Source of the DNA: Riptortus pedestris
Taxonomy: Eukaryota; Arthropoda; Insecta; Hemiptera; Alydidae
DNA: 64,000 bases
Direction: 5' to 3'
Assembly: GCA_019009955.1 (NCBI GenBank)
Contig: CM032228.1
Coordinates: 174,726,001 to 174,790,000, forward strand
The stretch's first letter is position 1. Every line of letters starts with the position of its first letter. The position numbers and the translations under genes were made by a program. The notes under the pieces were generated by a model. It was given only the letters and a program-made list of their open reading frames with translations, made no database searches and had not been told where the DNA came from. Of this stretch, positions 23,171 through 33,617 are shown one piece after another.

Positions 23171-23908
23171 GGTACTTGTGTATTATATCCACCACATTTT
23201 AGTTCCTCTAGTTCCACGCTAGAATGCGCTACTGAAGAGCGACGCTAGCTCTCCCAGGCTAATGAGGTTATCTTTTGTCATAGTTGTGTTTGCTGTTTAT
23301 TTGCGTTTGCTGTTTAGTTTTTCTTAGTCCTTAAAAAATGCCTCTTTGGGATTTGCCAACGACTGAAGAAGACGCTGTTAAATATTTACAGGAGAGGAAT
23401 ATTTTGGATATCAGAAGAAAGTGTTCTAAATCACATTGTATGAAACTATATAGTGGGAAAAAAAGTCTTTTTTTGGAAGTGTAATGTAAGAAAGTGTGGT
23501 GAGCAAGTCGGCGTTCCGATTGGCACTTGGTTCGAAGGAAGAAAAATTCCATTTTGTAATGCATTGAAGTTCATTTACTGCTGGTGTAAAGAATTGACAT
23601 CTGTCAATTTTTGCAAAAAACAACTCAAAATTTCCAATAAGACTGCTATTGATTGGAACAGTTACATGAGGGAGTTGTGTCCTTAGATATGAAGAACAGT
23701 ATTTCCACAAATTTCCCGCCTAAATGTGAATAAAATGTTTTATTTTTAAAAATTGTGTTTTCTTTTATTTATCATTATAATTCCCTAGAAGGTTATATGG
23801 TAAGTATAACCTCCCTTGCGGGCAATGAATCGTACTACTTAAAACAGTACCGCATTCTAGCGTGGAACTAGTGGAACTAAAATGTGGTGGATATAATACA
23901 CAAGTACC
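23171..23908 (+). mobile_element. Merlin-like DNA transposon, internally deleted
   Basis: The 738-bp element has 58-bp terminal inverted repeats with a single mismatch (23171-23228 and 23851-23908; outer bases GGTACTTGTGTATTATATCC). It is flanked on both sides by the 8-bp direct repeat GAACTGGA (23163-23170 and 23909-23916). An 8-9 bp target duplication and the encoded N-terminal transposase region fit the Merlin superfamily (related to IS1016/ISXO2). The catalytic DDE part is missing, so the copy is non-autonomous. Near-identical TIRs and an intact target duplication suggest fairly recent insertion. Confidence 0.9.
23338..23686 (+). pseudogene. Merlin transposase N-terminal region, frameshifted
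   Basis: An ATG at 23338 opens MPLWDLPTTEEDAVKYLQER and runs about 47 codons to a stop. An overlapping frame one base on (from about 23453) continues with a FFWKCNVRKCGE cysteine cluster. It then has GTWFEGRKIPF, IYCWCKEL and KTAIDWNSYMRELC, followed by a stop. This order (W-x-C-x3-C, then a GT-x-FE segment, then a helix-turn-helix-like IxxxTAIDWxxxxRE) is the N-terminus of ISXO2/Merlin transposases. The shift lies in an A7/T7-rich patch. The whole DDE domain is absent, so no activity is expected. Confidence 0.75.
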
Positions 23909-23916
23909 GAACTGGA
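23909..23916. repeat. Target-site duplication, right copy (GAACTGGA)
   Basis: Exact 8-bp direct repeat of 23163-23170, immediately outside the Merlin TIRs. Confidence 0.9.
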
Positions 23917-24411
23917 TAGCATACAATGAGTGTTAATCCATTTACCTTAATAAGGAAACATTTCATACATGGTTTATGAATAAAGCGTCATTTTTCAAAA
24001 TTGTACTAGTAGCATTGTTACATAATCAAGAAATTTCACCTTCTATTTTTAATATTTCGGAATCAAAATATATACTGTGTAATAATAGATTGCCATGACC
24101 TTTCTGAAGAGATCATAAATATTTATGGAATTCGATTCCCGCGTTCTATTATTCTGAATTTTAAAACAATTTCATCATAAAAAAGTAGATTCTGGTAGAC
24201 TGAATTAATGTACACAATCTGCAAGGGGAATTTCTGTGTTTTATGCAATGTTTTGACCCAAAACATTGTTTCAATAACTTATATACATGTTTTCACTGAT
24301 TAACATCTTTGGTCTTTGAATTTGTTGAATTGGAACATAAAACTTCATTTAAATTCCACCCCGCCATCGACTCCGTACTTTCAGTTGCGTTATCAGCAAG
24401 GTTTCTATTAA

Positions 24412-24470
24412 GGGATATCAGCTATTGGACTCATGAGACCATTTTTGAAAAATGTCTTCAAATTTCTTTC
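24412..24470 (-). repeat. HelA 3'-end fragment
   Basis: AAGGGATATCAGCTATTGGA and CTCATGAGACCATTTTTGAA followed by TGTCTTCAAATTTC match the inner side of the HelA 3' terminus. The flanking 23917-24411 and 24471-24994 are otherwise featureless. Confidence 0.6.
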
Positions 24471-24994
24471 AAATCCAATCAAAAGCTGCATATACCAAAC
24501 ATTTTGTCCCCACCAACCTGGGGACGACCTCCTTGGGCTCGAGTGAGGCATCTGACCTGGAAATGATAGGTTGAAATAAAAGTGGTTTCCCGTGGAAGTA
24601 TGAAGATTGGTTTAAATTATTCACTAAATAATCCAATCATTTTCATCACATAACAAAAGTTCTTTCTGTTTTAACTCATAGTCTTAGCAGAAAGGAAAAA
24701 GTGGTGTTTGAATGGCTGAAAAAGAAATGGTCCTCAATCGAAGTGACAATACAAAGGTTGGATTAATTAATGTACTAAATAATAATTTAATTGTTTGACT
24801 CAATCTCGTAGGAGTTATAAATTAGGAGTGCGAGTTTTTTGAGATTTAAGTGTGTCAGAAAAGCACCTTGTAATAATTTGAAATTAGCTACCATGTTAGA
24901 GATCGGCGTTCCGAAGTTGAATTTAGAGGCAAAAAAAAGGTTCTTAAAGAAGGAAGACTAGTTTATTAGCAACGTAACACTGACAAGAAAAAAT

Positions 24995-25160
24995 TTTAGC
25001 AGATTTATCTCCATGAAAATCTGATATTGTGGCTGTACTCATGAAGTGACTTTAGAAGAAAAATCATCAAACGTTCATCGATCCTAGCCAGGAACTAACG
25101 AAAATGAGAACCGTGAAAAATAGTATATATGTTTATATATATCTGTCTGCAAACGTTCTA
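24995..25160 (-). repeat. HelA 3'-end fragment
   Basis: TTTTAGCAGATTTATC, GTGGCTGTACTCATGAAGTG, CGTTCATCGATCCTAGCCAG, AACGAAAATGAGAACCG and a short TATA stretch follow family order up to GTCTGCAAACGTTCTAAC. The copy is diverged and truncated. Confidence 0.75.
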
Positions 25161-25335
25161 ACTGAAGTAATGTTTGTAGACATTCAATTTAAAAAAAAAA
25201 AAATGAATTTTTAATTTTAAGCCATTTAGAATTTTTATAAATATTTGTCATTCATTTAAGCAATTTTTCATTTAGCTATTAAGCTATTGTTTTTCCGCAT
25301 GCCCTTAAATGTCAAATCACAACTCGATCAAACCA

Positions 25336-25365
25336 TGTGTGTGTGTGTGTCTGTGTGTGTGTGTG
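25336..25365. repeat. (GT)n microsatellite
   Basis: About 14 GT units with one interruption. Confidence 0.9.
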
Positions 25366-26520
25366 ACTCGGACATTCCACAAACTCTGTGGAATTGTAGG
25401 TCCAAGTTTGTTATCCAACAAGAAATCGTTGACAAAAGAAGGGAGAGTAGTGCAGACGAAAATACAAAGTAGCACATTTTTTTTTAAAATGAATTTATCC
25501 TTCTATGCCATGCCGTTGGTTCAATTCCAATATGAATTCAGAATTGAAGGATACTACAACATGTTAGGAGAGATCGTGAGATGTATTGTAGAATTGCGAA
25601 AATGGTAATTAATACACTTTTATAGTATTGCGAGTAAACATTAATTATGATTAGCCCTGGAATGCTTAATCTATATCGCAATCCACTAAACTCGAAATGT
25701 TCTAATAATTAAATTTTTAACGAAGTCTAATAAATTCAGCACTAGGTGTGCTTTATATTGTGTATTATTATTCGATAGTAGAGGGACCATTATTCCTCCA
25801 ACTATAGATTGTATTTTATAATAGTATTCCACTGTAATTAAAGCGGTTAGTTTATGAATGAGATATTCATGCCATTCAGCCACGTTGAATTAAACTACAT
25901 AGCATTCTGTTAGCTTGTTTGAATTTATAATCATCACTGAATGGAGGAAATGTGAGAAGGTTTACCAAATTACCGAATCAGATTGATTGGAAACCATAGA
26001 TTAATAGTTTGGGCTCTTCATATACCCAAATTATAATGTGTACCGTCTGTTATTATAATAAACTCCACATCATAGTAATTGCTAACTGGGCGATGTGTAT
26101 GTGACCTCAAATAGAATGTTAAATATCCTTTCCTCATATAGTGAAATGATGATCGTCTCGAACAGGCAAATGACTTTAGAAAATAATTCCAAATGTGACA
26201 AAGATATCAGTCAAATATCAAATTTGCTTGAGCTTTCAGGATGTATTTCAATGCTTTACTACTTGAAGAAGATTCCTTTAATTTTTTTAGACCGAATTTT
26301 TATCCTACGGACAATCTGTCAAGCTCTCAAGCTTATTGACATTCGGGTAGTTTAGGGAACATGTTATGCCCTCCTCCTATAATACTTAAATTTATATGAT
26401 TTTTATATTGTAAAAACAACCTACTTTAATTATGGTGAAATTCACCAGACATGTAAGTATAAAATAAATAAAATCGGTAAATACAATTACAGGATGTAGA
26501 GCTGTGGTTTAGGGAATACA
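25366..26520. other. No recognisable feature
   Basis: AT-rich DNA without convincing exons or repeats. Confidence 0.5.
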
Positions 26521-26640
26521 TTTTAGTAAATGTCCCTTATGGGGAATCAGCTATTGAGGTCGTACTCATGACGCGATTTTCGACATTTTTCTTCAAATGT
26601 CCATCGATCCAATCTAGTAGATGACGAAAATTGGGTCCGT

Positions 26641-26696
<56 letters not shown>

Positions 26697-27175
26697 CTGT
26701 TACCGCACTAGCGGTCGCAATGTTTTTTCTTATCGTTACCAAATTTGATGTATAATCGTTTTATGTAAACAGAAAGATCAAGTTCGTTAATGGCTGATAT
26801 CGGACAAGAGGGAGGGAAGGGGTTTAGAAGGGGAGAATTTCAAAAATTATTAATATCTCCGTTATTAAACGTCTGATCGAAACATTATAGAAAACCAATC
26901 TTATTGCAAATATAATGTTCTATAAATGTTGTTATGTACATGTTTTCACTTTCTTGATAATTAACCCAGATATTTGCATTTTTAGTTTTCGGTTTCAGTT
27001 GACCCCTACTCCTACGCATCTCATGTTAACAATATGTTATTATGTTATGAAGTACTTTATTTGAAGCCTAAATACCAAATACTGTTCTTATTGGACTTTT
27101 AAGTTTTGAGATAAATGCAAATACGTAACACACGTGGGAAATATGCTTAATAAACGCAGTCCCTGCGCGAAGGAC
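26521..27175 (-). repeat. HelA element, near complete, long subfamily
   Basis: Plus-strand order: CCCTTATGGGGAATCAGCTA (terminal palindrome), GAGGTCGTACTCATGACGCG, (AT)n at 26649-26692, CCGCACTAGCGGTCGCAATG, GATATTTGCA-like core, the long-subfamily block (CTACTCCTACGCATCTCATG), ACACGTGGGAAATATGCTTA and the end CAGTCCCTGCGCGAAGGAC. Both ends are present. Confidence 0.9.
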
Positions 27176-27238
27176 TTTATAAGTTTATTGTGGTGTATTG
27201 CTTATATAGAGACTATTTAACTAGCTGAAAGTTAAAAA

Positions 27239-27275
27239 GTCCGACTCGCAGGGGATACGCAAACTAAACATATTT
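27239..27275 (+). repeat. HelA 5'-end fragment
   Basis: GTCCGACTCGCAGGGGATAC then GCAAACTAAACATATTT. It lies 63 bp from the end of an inverted HelA copy, so two 5' termini point at each other. Confidence 0.75.
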
Positions 27276-27877
27276 ATTGAAAAAATAATATTATATTTTA
27301 AACAAGATTCATCCAGCAATATCAAAAGGAAAATTAAACTTTGTCTATAGGTAATGGTTATGCTACATGCGGTAAGTGTGTACTTTCCTAAAGGGAAATT
27401 CGCTTAAAAAGTGTTAGCTTTCTAACCTGTAAGAAATGTATCCTGCCTAATTTGAGCTGACTTAAAGGAGAGCTTACAGAAATCCTTGGGGAATTAATAT
27501 CTAGGAGTGCGAGGGCGTTATGTCCTGATTAAGTAGAAGATTGAAGCTGTAAATATCCATTGACCGGAGCCTACGCCATCTTTCAAACTACTTCCTTTCC
27601 TGTCCTATTTAACTCCATCTTCTCCTGGAGCCCAGGATTCACAGGAAATTGAATTTATCCCTATACAAATGGATCCGCGGATCACTGGCCTCATTTCACG
27701 GTTCTCATTATTTGAGATTTCTAGAAGAAGGGTTAAGACCTAACCCCTTCCAAATTTAGTTACGTAGTTTTATTGTCTAGCACCATATTCGGAAGGTAAA
27801 ACGTATATTATTGGAAAAATTAAAGTTTTGAATTAATAAAAGATATTATAATTACATTTGAATTAATTAAATTAAAT
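27276..27877. repeat. Mostly unassigned; dispersed block C at 27560-27645
   Basis: The block around 27560-27645 (CCATCTTCTCCTGGAGCCCA near its end) is similar in order to 48215-48300 (CCTTCTTCTTGGACTCCGGG). This suggests an old dispersed repeat. Nothing else in the interval is recognised. Confidence 0.35.
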
Positions 27878-28092
27878 TATTTATTTACGTCCACTTTTTG
27901 CAACTAAGGCTAATTGGGACGGATTATTTATAGGTTACCACTCGTTTCTAGGGTGGGACTAAGGTTATAATTTAATGAATTCCGCCACTAAATAAATTCC
28001 TTAGCCAAGGCGGGAATCGAACTCGCCACTCTAGGTTCACCAAGTGAGATTAAAGTCAACGCTTTAACTCGTATGGCTAACCTGAGCCCCTT
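27878..28092 (-). repeat. tRNA-derived SINE, nearly full length
   Basis: Plus-strand order: TTACGTCCACTTTTTGCAAC, TAGGTTACCACTCG, CTAGGGTGGGACTAAGG, CCACTAAATAAATTCC, CGGGAATCGAACTCGCCACT (B-box complement), AAAGTCAACGCTTTAACTCG and GGCTAACCTGAGCCCC (A-box end). The head and tail are both present. Confidence 0.88.
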
Positions 28093-28164
28093 GAATTAAT
28101 TAAATATTGATCAAAGTTCATACCATTGAATTAAACAATATAAAAATGAATAAAAATTATATAA

Positions 28165-28790
28165 ATTACTAGCGTACCCAACAGACGTTGTTCTGCATGA
28201 TATTTCAAGCGATTAGGATATTAAATTTAATAATATTATGTTTAAAACAAAAACTACTTTTAATAACACAAAAAACAACTTATGTTATGTGCAAGTTTGC
28301 CTAAAAACAAATAGAAAATGAACTATCTCGAATTTCTTATTCAGGCCTCCCTTATAATCCCCACTCCCGTTCGAACCTAAAAAATTTGATATAGTTTATA
28401 ATCATGGAGGAATTAATGTTAATTTACATATAGAGTTTTGTTAAGTTCGGTTCAATCGTTAGTGCCCAATAAAATTATTGGCTCCCACTTAAATTTTTAG
28501 TGTATATTTCGTTTATACTTTGTTATACGACAAAAGTGAATATAACAAAAGATACTCTAAATACCAAAATAAACAACTTTTATTTGTGCATATTTTCCGA
28601 ACACCCAATAGGAAACAAAATATCGCTATTTTTAATTTTAGGCCTCTCTTATAACCCCCACTCCTGCTCCATCTACCGGGCTGATTTGTGAATCTGAACC
28701 ATCCAGAGCGTGACCCAAACGAATACAAAAAATCATTCAAATCGGTCCAGCCGTTTAGTGACATACATGCACACGTACAGTAGAATTATA
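28165..28790 (+). repeat. Family D repeat, about two 300-bp monomers
   Basis: Begins ACTAGCGTACCCAACAGACG, then repeats a unit of about 304 bp (GTTATGTGCAAGTTTGCC near 28275, TTTGTGCATATTTTCCG near 28579; CCCTTATAATCCCCACTCC and TCTTATAACCCCCACTCC). It ends in TCGGTCCAGCCGTTTAGTGA followed by a TATATA tail. Related loci are at 51911 and 62850. Confidence 0.75.
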
Positions 28791-29371
28791 TATATAAATA
28801 TGTATATTGCAATATTTTAATGTAGTCATCTTAATGTAATCATAGATCTTAATTGCCTGTAATTTGGATCATATATGTTGTTCTTAACTTAGGAAAATAC
28901 AAGTCATGAAGAAAACTAAAAGAACAATGATTATAATGGTGGTTTTAACAGTAAATAAGTTATCATAATTATCATTACATTGTGTGCCCTCCCCCTCAAT
29001 ACCAGATATACCATAACCATGTTTAACTGTACTACCGTTATTAACACGATAGCCCTAAATATTCCTTCGTAGCCAATGGCATAAACGTCCCAATAAACCT
29101 TCTATCATTTGCTATAATCGTATTTATTTAAATACCTTATTTATTACCTATCTGAACGTATTCACACAATTTTAATCTTCGTTCCAAGCTTCATTTCTGA
29201 GTAGTACGTTTGACACTTGTAATAGCGAGCAGCGATCAACGAAACGTTGATGGAGTATACCAAAGATCTCGATAATCATGACATGGTCCGTGGAAGTTTA
29301 TGGGATCATCTATAGAGGAATACATATAAATCATATGTGTGTATAAAAGAAATATTTCTTTTTAATATAAA
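28791..29371. other. No recognisable feature
   Basis: AT-rich DNA without recognised exons or repeats. Confidence 0.5.
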
Positions 29372-29572
29372 TATCAACGTCGTTTTGCTACTAAGGTTAA
29401 TAGAGACGGGTTATCTGTAGGCTATCACAGTATTTTAGCCAGGATGTGACTAAGGATTTTATTTACTGAGTTCGTCATTAAATTAATTCCTATTGCCCAG
29501 GTGAGAATCGAACTCACGACTCTAGGTTTAGTGAGGTTAAGACCAACGTCTCACTTCGTAAATCTAGAGTTG
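29372..29572 (-). repeat. tRNA-derived SINE, left arm of inverted pair
   Basis: Plus-strand order: CAACGTCGTTTTGCTACTAA, CGGGTTATCTGTAGGCTATC, TTTAGCCAGGATGTGACTAA, GAATCGAACTCACGACTCTA (B-box complement) and AGACCAACGTCTCACTTCGT. It is followed at once by an oppositely oriented copy. Confidence 0.85.
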
Positions 29573-29582
29573 TCGACATTTT

Positions 29583-29715
29583 TCTCTCGTAGGCTATAGG
29601 AACTTATTTAGTGACTAACTCATTATATGACATCGTTAGTCACATCCTGGCTAAAAAAGGGGTGGTAACCTATACATAACCCGTCCCAATTAGCCTTAGT
29701 AGCACAAAGTGAGGT
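29583..29715 (+). repeat. tRNA-derived SINE body, right arm of inverted pair
   Basis: GGAACTTATTTAGTGACTAA, CACATCCTGGCTAAAAAAGG, GGTGGTAACCTATACATAAC, CCGTCCCAATTAGCCTTAGT and GCACAAAGTGAGG. The tRNA head is missing. Together with 29372-29572 it forms an imperfect long inverted repeat with almost no spacer. Confidence 0.85.
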
Positions 29716-30065
29716 TAATATAATTGATTTTAATCATCCCATGCTTAAAATGGGGTTTAATACTTGAAATCAATTAAATGAAAATGTATGTTAAGCACTG
29801 CGAACGAAATTAACGTGATTATGGAATTACGTTACCCCAACTTTAGGCTTTTGGAATGGAAATACATTGCTTTAAGTAAATTATTTACTCGCCCTGTGCT
29901 ATTATTTTAAAATTTATTTAAGCAACCACTAAAAACAACTTTAATGTATTACACGAACATAAATTACAAACTATTATTAAAGTAGGCCAATTTTATGTTT
30001 AGATTTAGTATCACGTTATGATAAGGGAAATGATAGTATTTAAATTTACAGTTTTTATGTTTCAG

Positions 30066-30233
30066 GAGAGAGAGGATGTTTTGATACCTATTGAACTTCC
30101 AGATAGAAAGAGATACCAGATGAGCATAGATGGCAATATGAAGGAGTTGAGCGACGAGATCAAATACTTCTATGGAGTGAAAACATTCCCTTCAAGAATT
30201 CTCGAAATCAACCAGTTTTCTTACCTAAGGAAG
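30066..30233 (+). CDS. Possible internal exon of an unrecognised gene
   Basis: An acceptor (TTTTTATGTTTCAG) precedes and a donor (AAG|GTAGCA) follows an open stretch of exactly 56 codons, phase 0 at both ends. It is GC-richer than its flanks. The product starts EREDVLIPIELPDRKRYQ and continues MSIDGNMKELSDEIKYFYGV. The pattern of short strands then a helix and G-V is faintly ubiquitin-like, which is only a guess. No partner exon was found on this strand. A decayed LINE RT begins about 70 bp downstream, so a retroelement origin is the main alternative. Confidence 0.35.
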
Positions 30234-30299
30234 GTAGCACTGTATTAGCTATTGAACAATTTCCATTATCCACACCATGTCTCTAGAATATTATTTTGA

Positions 30300-30620
30300 C
30301 TACTAAAAAGGACTAAGAAATAGAATTGTACACTATGTCGAAGAAAACCAATGTGGTTTTCGTTCAGAAAGAAGAATGGAGAGAACCCTAACTTTAAGAT
30401 TATGATGTAGAGAAGGAGAGATGTAAATAAAAAACGGTAGTTGCATCTGTAGATTTAGGAAATGCTTTTGATGCAGGTAACTGGAAACTGATGTTTGACT
30501 ACATGCGGAAATATAGGGATAGATAAAATGGAAGTTCTAAATGAGGTAGAAGAATGTAAACTTATTATACAAACCTATGTAGGAAAAGAGGAAGAAGATG
30601 TTTAGATAAATATTAAGGTG
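30300..30620 (+). pseudogene. Non-LTR retrotransposon reverse transcriptase relic
   Basis: One frame reads RIVHYVEENQCGFRSERR, the typical ENQxGFR motif before RT motif A. About 100 bases on, VVASVDLGNAFDAGNWKLMF matches RT motif A (hydrophobic-x-D-x4-AFD-x2-NW). Stops and frame changes separate and follow these pieces, so it is a dead fragment. The clade cannot be assigned from this much sequence. Confidence 0.7.
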
Positions 30621-30834
30621 GAAAGAATTAATCATAAATATATTTTAAGATGAGACTTTAAGATGTGTATGGTGAATGGGGTGGCAGAGGAAGCAATTTT
30701 GCGAAGAGTAGCTCCCGAAAGAACCTAATGGTTGCAACTACAAGACCTTTATATCCTGATGAATATGAAATCGAAGATACCCCTAAATACAAGCACTTTT
30801 AAGAATGCTATCATGATTAGAAATGAATACATGG

Positions 30835-31095
30835 CGAAATGGGTTCAATTACGGCGTGGGCAATAAGAATTTGCCCAAAATAGAAAGCTCACTAAATAAA
30901 ATCTTTAATTTTTAGGAAGGTTGGCAACATTTAGTTAGCCATTCATAATTGACTTTAGTTGAATGAAAGAGATCTTAATTACAAAAACAAAAACTATAAA
31001 TAAATAATGTAGTTACTTAATATATTCCAAAAACTCAGGATTCAGTAATGATAACCCAATCCGATCAGTCGTAGTAGCATAAAGTGTATGTAATA
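30835..31095 (+). repeat. SINE fragments, decayed
   Basis: ATGGGTTCAATTACGGCGTG followed by GGCAATAAG resembles the SINE B box and adjoining GGGCAAGG segment. ATAACCCAATCCGATCAGTC with GTAGTAGCATAAAGTG near 31050-31090 matches the SINE 3' body. The middle is lost or replaced. Confidence 0.5.
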
Positions 31096-31473
31096 CATTT
31101 TTAGAATGCTACCAGGAAATACTATTACAATAAAAGCTTATCTCTGAATAGTACTTTTTAAATAGTTTTATATAATTGTTTAGCACAACCTGAGGGCAAT
31201 AAAGAAAAGTTAATTCTAAGTATTAACTCTGACAACTGAAATGGTCGTCGAGGCTGGACACGTAGCAACCAACAAACTAAATTACTAGTGTCATTCTGAT
31301 TATTTGATTTGTTTTTTGCCATTTATAGTATTTTTACTCTGCGCACCATAGATAAGACCTCCAAAGTTTTACATTTGGAATGGATAGTTAGACACTACTA
31401 GACCAAGAGTTTCTCAAATTTATGAGTTGTATTGTGAAATCTTGTATTCTGAAAGCATGTCTAATTAGAAAAA

Positions 31474-32064
31474 GTTCGTCACGCAGGGGCTGCGTAAACT
31501 AAGCAGATTTCCCACGTGAAGTTTTACAATAGACAATTTTCACGAGAGCCGAAAAGTTAAGGAAACGGCAGACCTAGATTTTGGTGGGAAACATTCTCAT
31601 CCGTTATCCGCCCAGATTTAATAAAAATGCAAATATCTCGGTGAGTGTTCAAGATAGAGAATAAATGTATATAACAATATTGATAGTAAATTTAATTTGA
31701 AATAAGATTGATTCTATACAATTTTTCAATCCGACGTATAGTAACGGAAATATTTCGAACTTTCGAAAACCATCCCCTCAAAACTTCCCTCCCACTGGTC
31801 CGATTTCAGCCGTTAACGAACTTGATCTTTGTTTTTTTACATAAAACGACAAAATATCGAATTTGGTAACGATCAAACAAAAATTGCGACCGCTAGAGCG
31901 GTAACAGAGAAATATATAGAAAGATATATCTACACACACATATATATATACAGTTTTGAACGGACCTCATTTTCGTCATCTCCTGGGTAGGATCGATGGA
32001 CATTGTCGAAAATGCCGTCATATGTACAATCTCAATAGCTGATTTCCCTTAAGGGAAATCTGCC
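31474..32064 (+). repeat. HelA element, complete reference copy
   Basis: Both ends are present. The 5' end GTTCGTCACGCAGGGGCTGC contains the hairpin ACGCAG-GGG-CTGCGT, then AAGCAGATTTCCCACGTGAA. The core is AAATGCAAATATCTCGG, ATCCGACGTATAGTAACGGA, CCGATTTCAGCCGTTAACGA and GCGACCGCTAGAGCGGTAAC (near-palindrome). A short mixed TA/CA tract follows (31914-31951). The 3' end runs CGGACCTCATTTTCGTCATC, CTGGGTAGGATCGATGGACA and the palindrome GATTTCCCTTAAGGGAAATC, then TGCCAAAA. The inverted pair AAGCAGATTTCCC / GGGAAATCTGC sits just inside both ends. No coding capacity. The features resemble DINE-1/Helentron non-autonomous elements. Confidence 0.9.
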
Positions 32065-33617
32065 AAAAGAGGTATTGAAATGTAGTGAATAATTATGTTA
32101 AATGAGTTATGATGAGTAAGTAGTGGTCTTTAACTTGTTTATAATTCTTCGCTTAATTTGCATTTGGTTTCTCGTTTAAAAATTACAGATTCACGGTAAT
32201 ATATCGATTTTGGTATACAATTATTTTGTTCTTTATTCTACTCAAATTGTTATGAATTTTGTTACATATTTTCATGTTATATTGAATATCCCATTACAAA
32301 CCAGTATCATTTTTCTAGATATTCTTGGGTGGTAATTAAATGAATAGTATGGTTGTAATTTTATTTTATGAACGTTTCCTTCTAATTGTTTTTTACTATT
32401 ATGTAATAGAAAATGACCATTGTTTATTACTGTAATTTGTCTGTTTTTAATCTATTACCGGTAGGAAAAATGTTATTGTGGTTCTTTGAAGCTTCATTTT
32501 TTTGCTATTTATCGTCGCGTTTTCATCTCTCTTCCTCCTATTATTTTAATTTTGTTCTGATTTTAGCTTCATAAACTTTGTTTGACTATTTTCCTCCGCA
32601 TTTTTAATTAGTAGTTGTACAGTCAGTTATTATATGTTTTTATCAGCTCGGTGTTAGAAATTGGTTGGCTCGATTGGTATATATGAGTGAGATTTTTTAA
32701 TATGAGCGAGTCAAGCTAGAATAAACTAATCAACGTGAGGCTAGAACTAATTCTCTGTAGTCTTGATGTACATAGTCTGGGTTCAAGGTTTGTGGTTTTA
32801 TGCCAGTCTGTCTTCCAGCTTGCGCAACCAAAGTTTTAGTTCGAAGGAGTACTGAAACCAGAGTTGGCGTTTTCAACTCTTTACGTAAGTTTCTGCATTT
32901 ACCTGCAGACCTTCCTGGTAACCAGATAATGAAATTTATTGCTATAGTGATTGTATATTGCCTGTATATTTTTTCTTTAATTTACGCTAAGTGCTATTGT
33001 GAGCTTAATGAATCATCCCTTAAGAGAAATCTGCTAAAATGTGGAGGCTGACATTGTTATGGAGAGCAATAATTAATCTGGTCTTAAACCATGTACGGTC
33101 TCTGGGACAGATCATCTTTCTGGGAAGTACAATATGCTTTTTGGAGTCGATAAAGACCAGGACAGAATTGGATGAAATGAAACACCATGCGGATTAAACA
33201 GCTTAGGAAATCTTAGGCGTAGCTAAAAGTAGGAAATACATAGGTGATTGGACCATGCTTGAGCTCACGGAAAGGAAAACTATTGGAGGAAGGAAAGAGC
33301 AGATTGGCCATAATGGTGGAATATGGGGAGTTGAGGCATTGTAATTGGGGGAATCTAACAAGCAGACCGCAATGAACGGGTCAAGGCTGAGACTGAGGCC
33401 CTGCACTTGTGCAGCACACAAACGATAGAATTTACCTGTTAAATTTCGGCAATATACCATAGTTTGAGATTATTAAAAAAGCCATGGAGTGCATTTACTC
33501 CTTGGAAAATAAAACAAATAATTATGTTTTGTGGCACAGGTAAGAACTGGAAACATCTCGAGTATTTACAACCGTGCAAGTAGAACTGAAACTCTTTTAA
33601 ATTTAAATAACTAAGAT
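32065..33617. other. No recognisable gene; small HelA 3' end at 33008-33036
   Basis: AT-rich DNA. CCCTTAAGAGAAATCTGCTA near 33018 is a HelA 3' terminus without the rest. The GC-richer block 33040-33430 has no recognised product or splice-bounded frame. Confidence 0.45.

Noticed and set aside
25287..25608. Overlapping plus-strand frames near 25.3-25.6 kb
   Set aside because: Partly translated (GT)n; no splice pair and no recognised homology.
32800..33051. 83-codon plus-strand frame
   Set aside because: Its end overlaps a HelA 3' terminus, it has AT-rich codons, and no motif is present.
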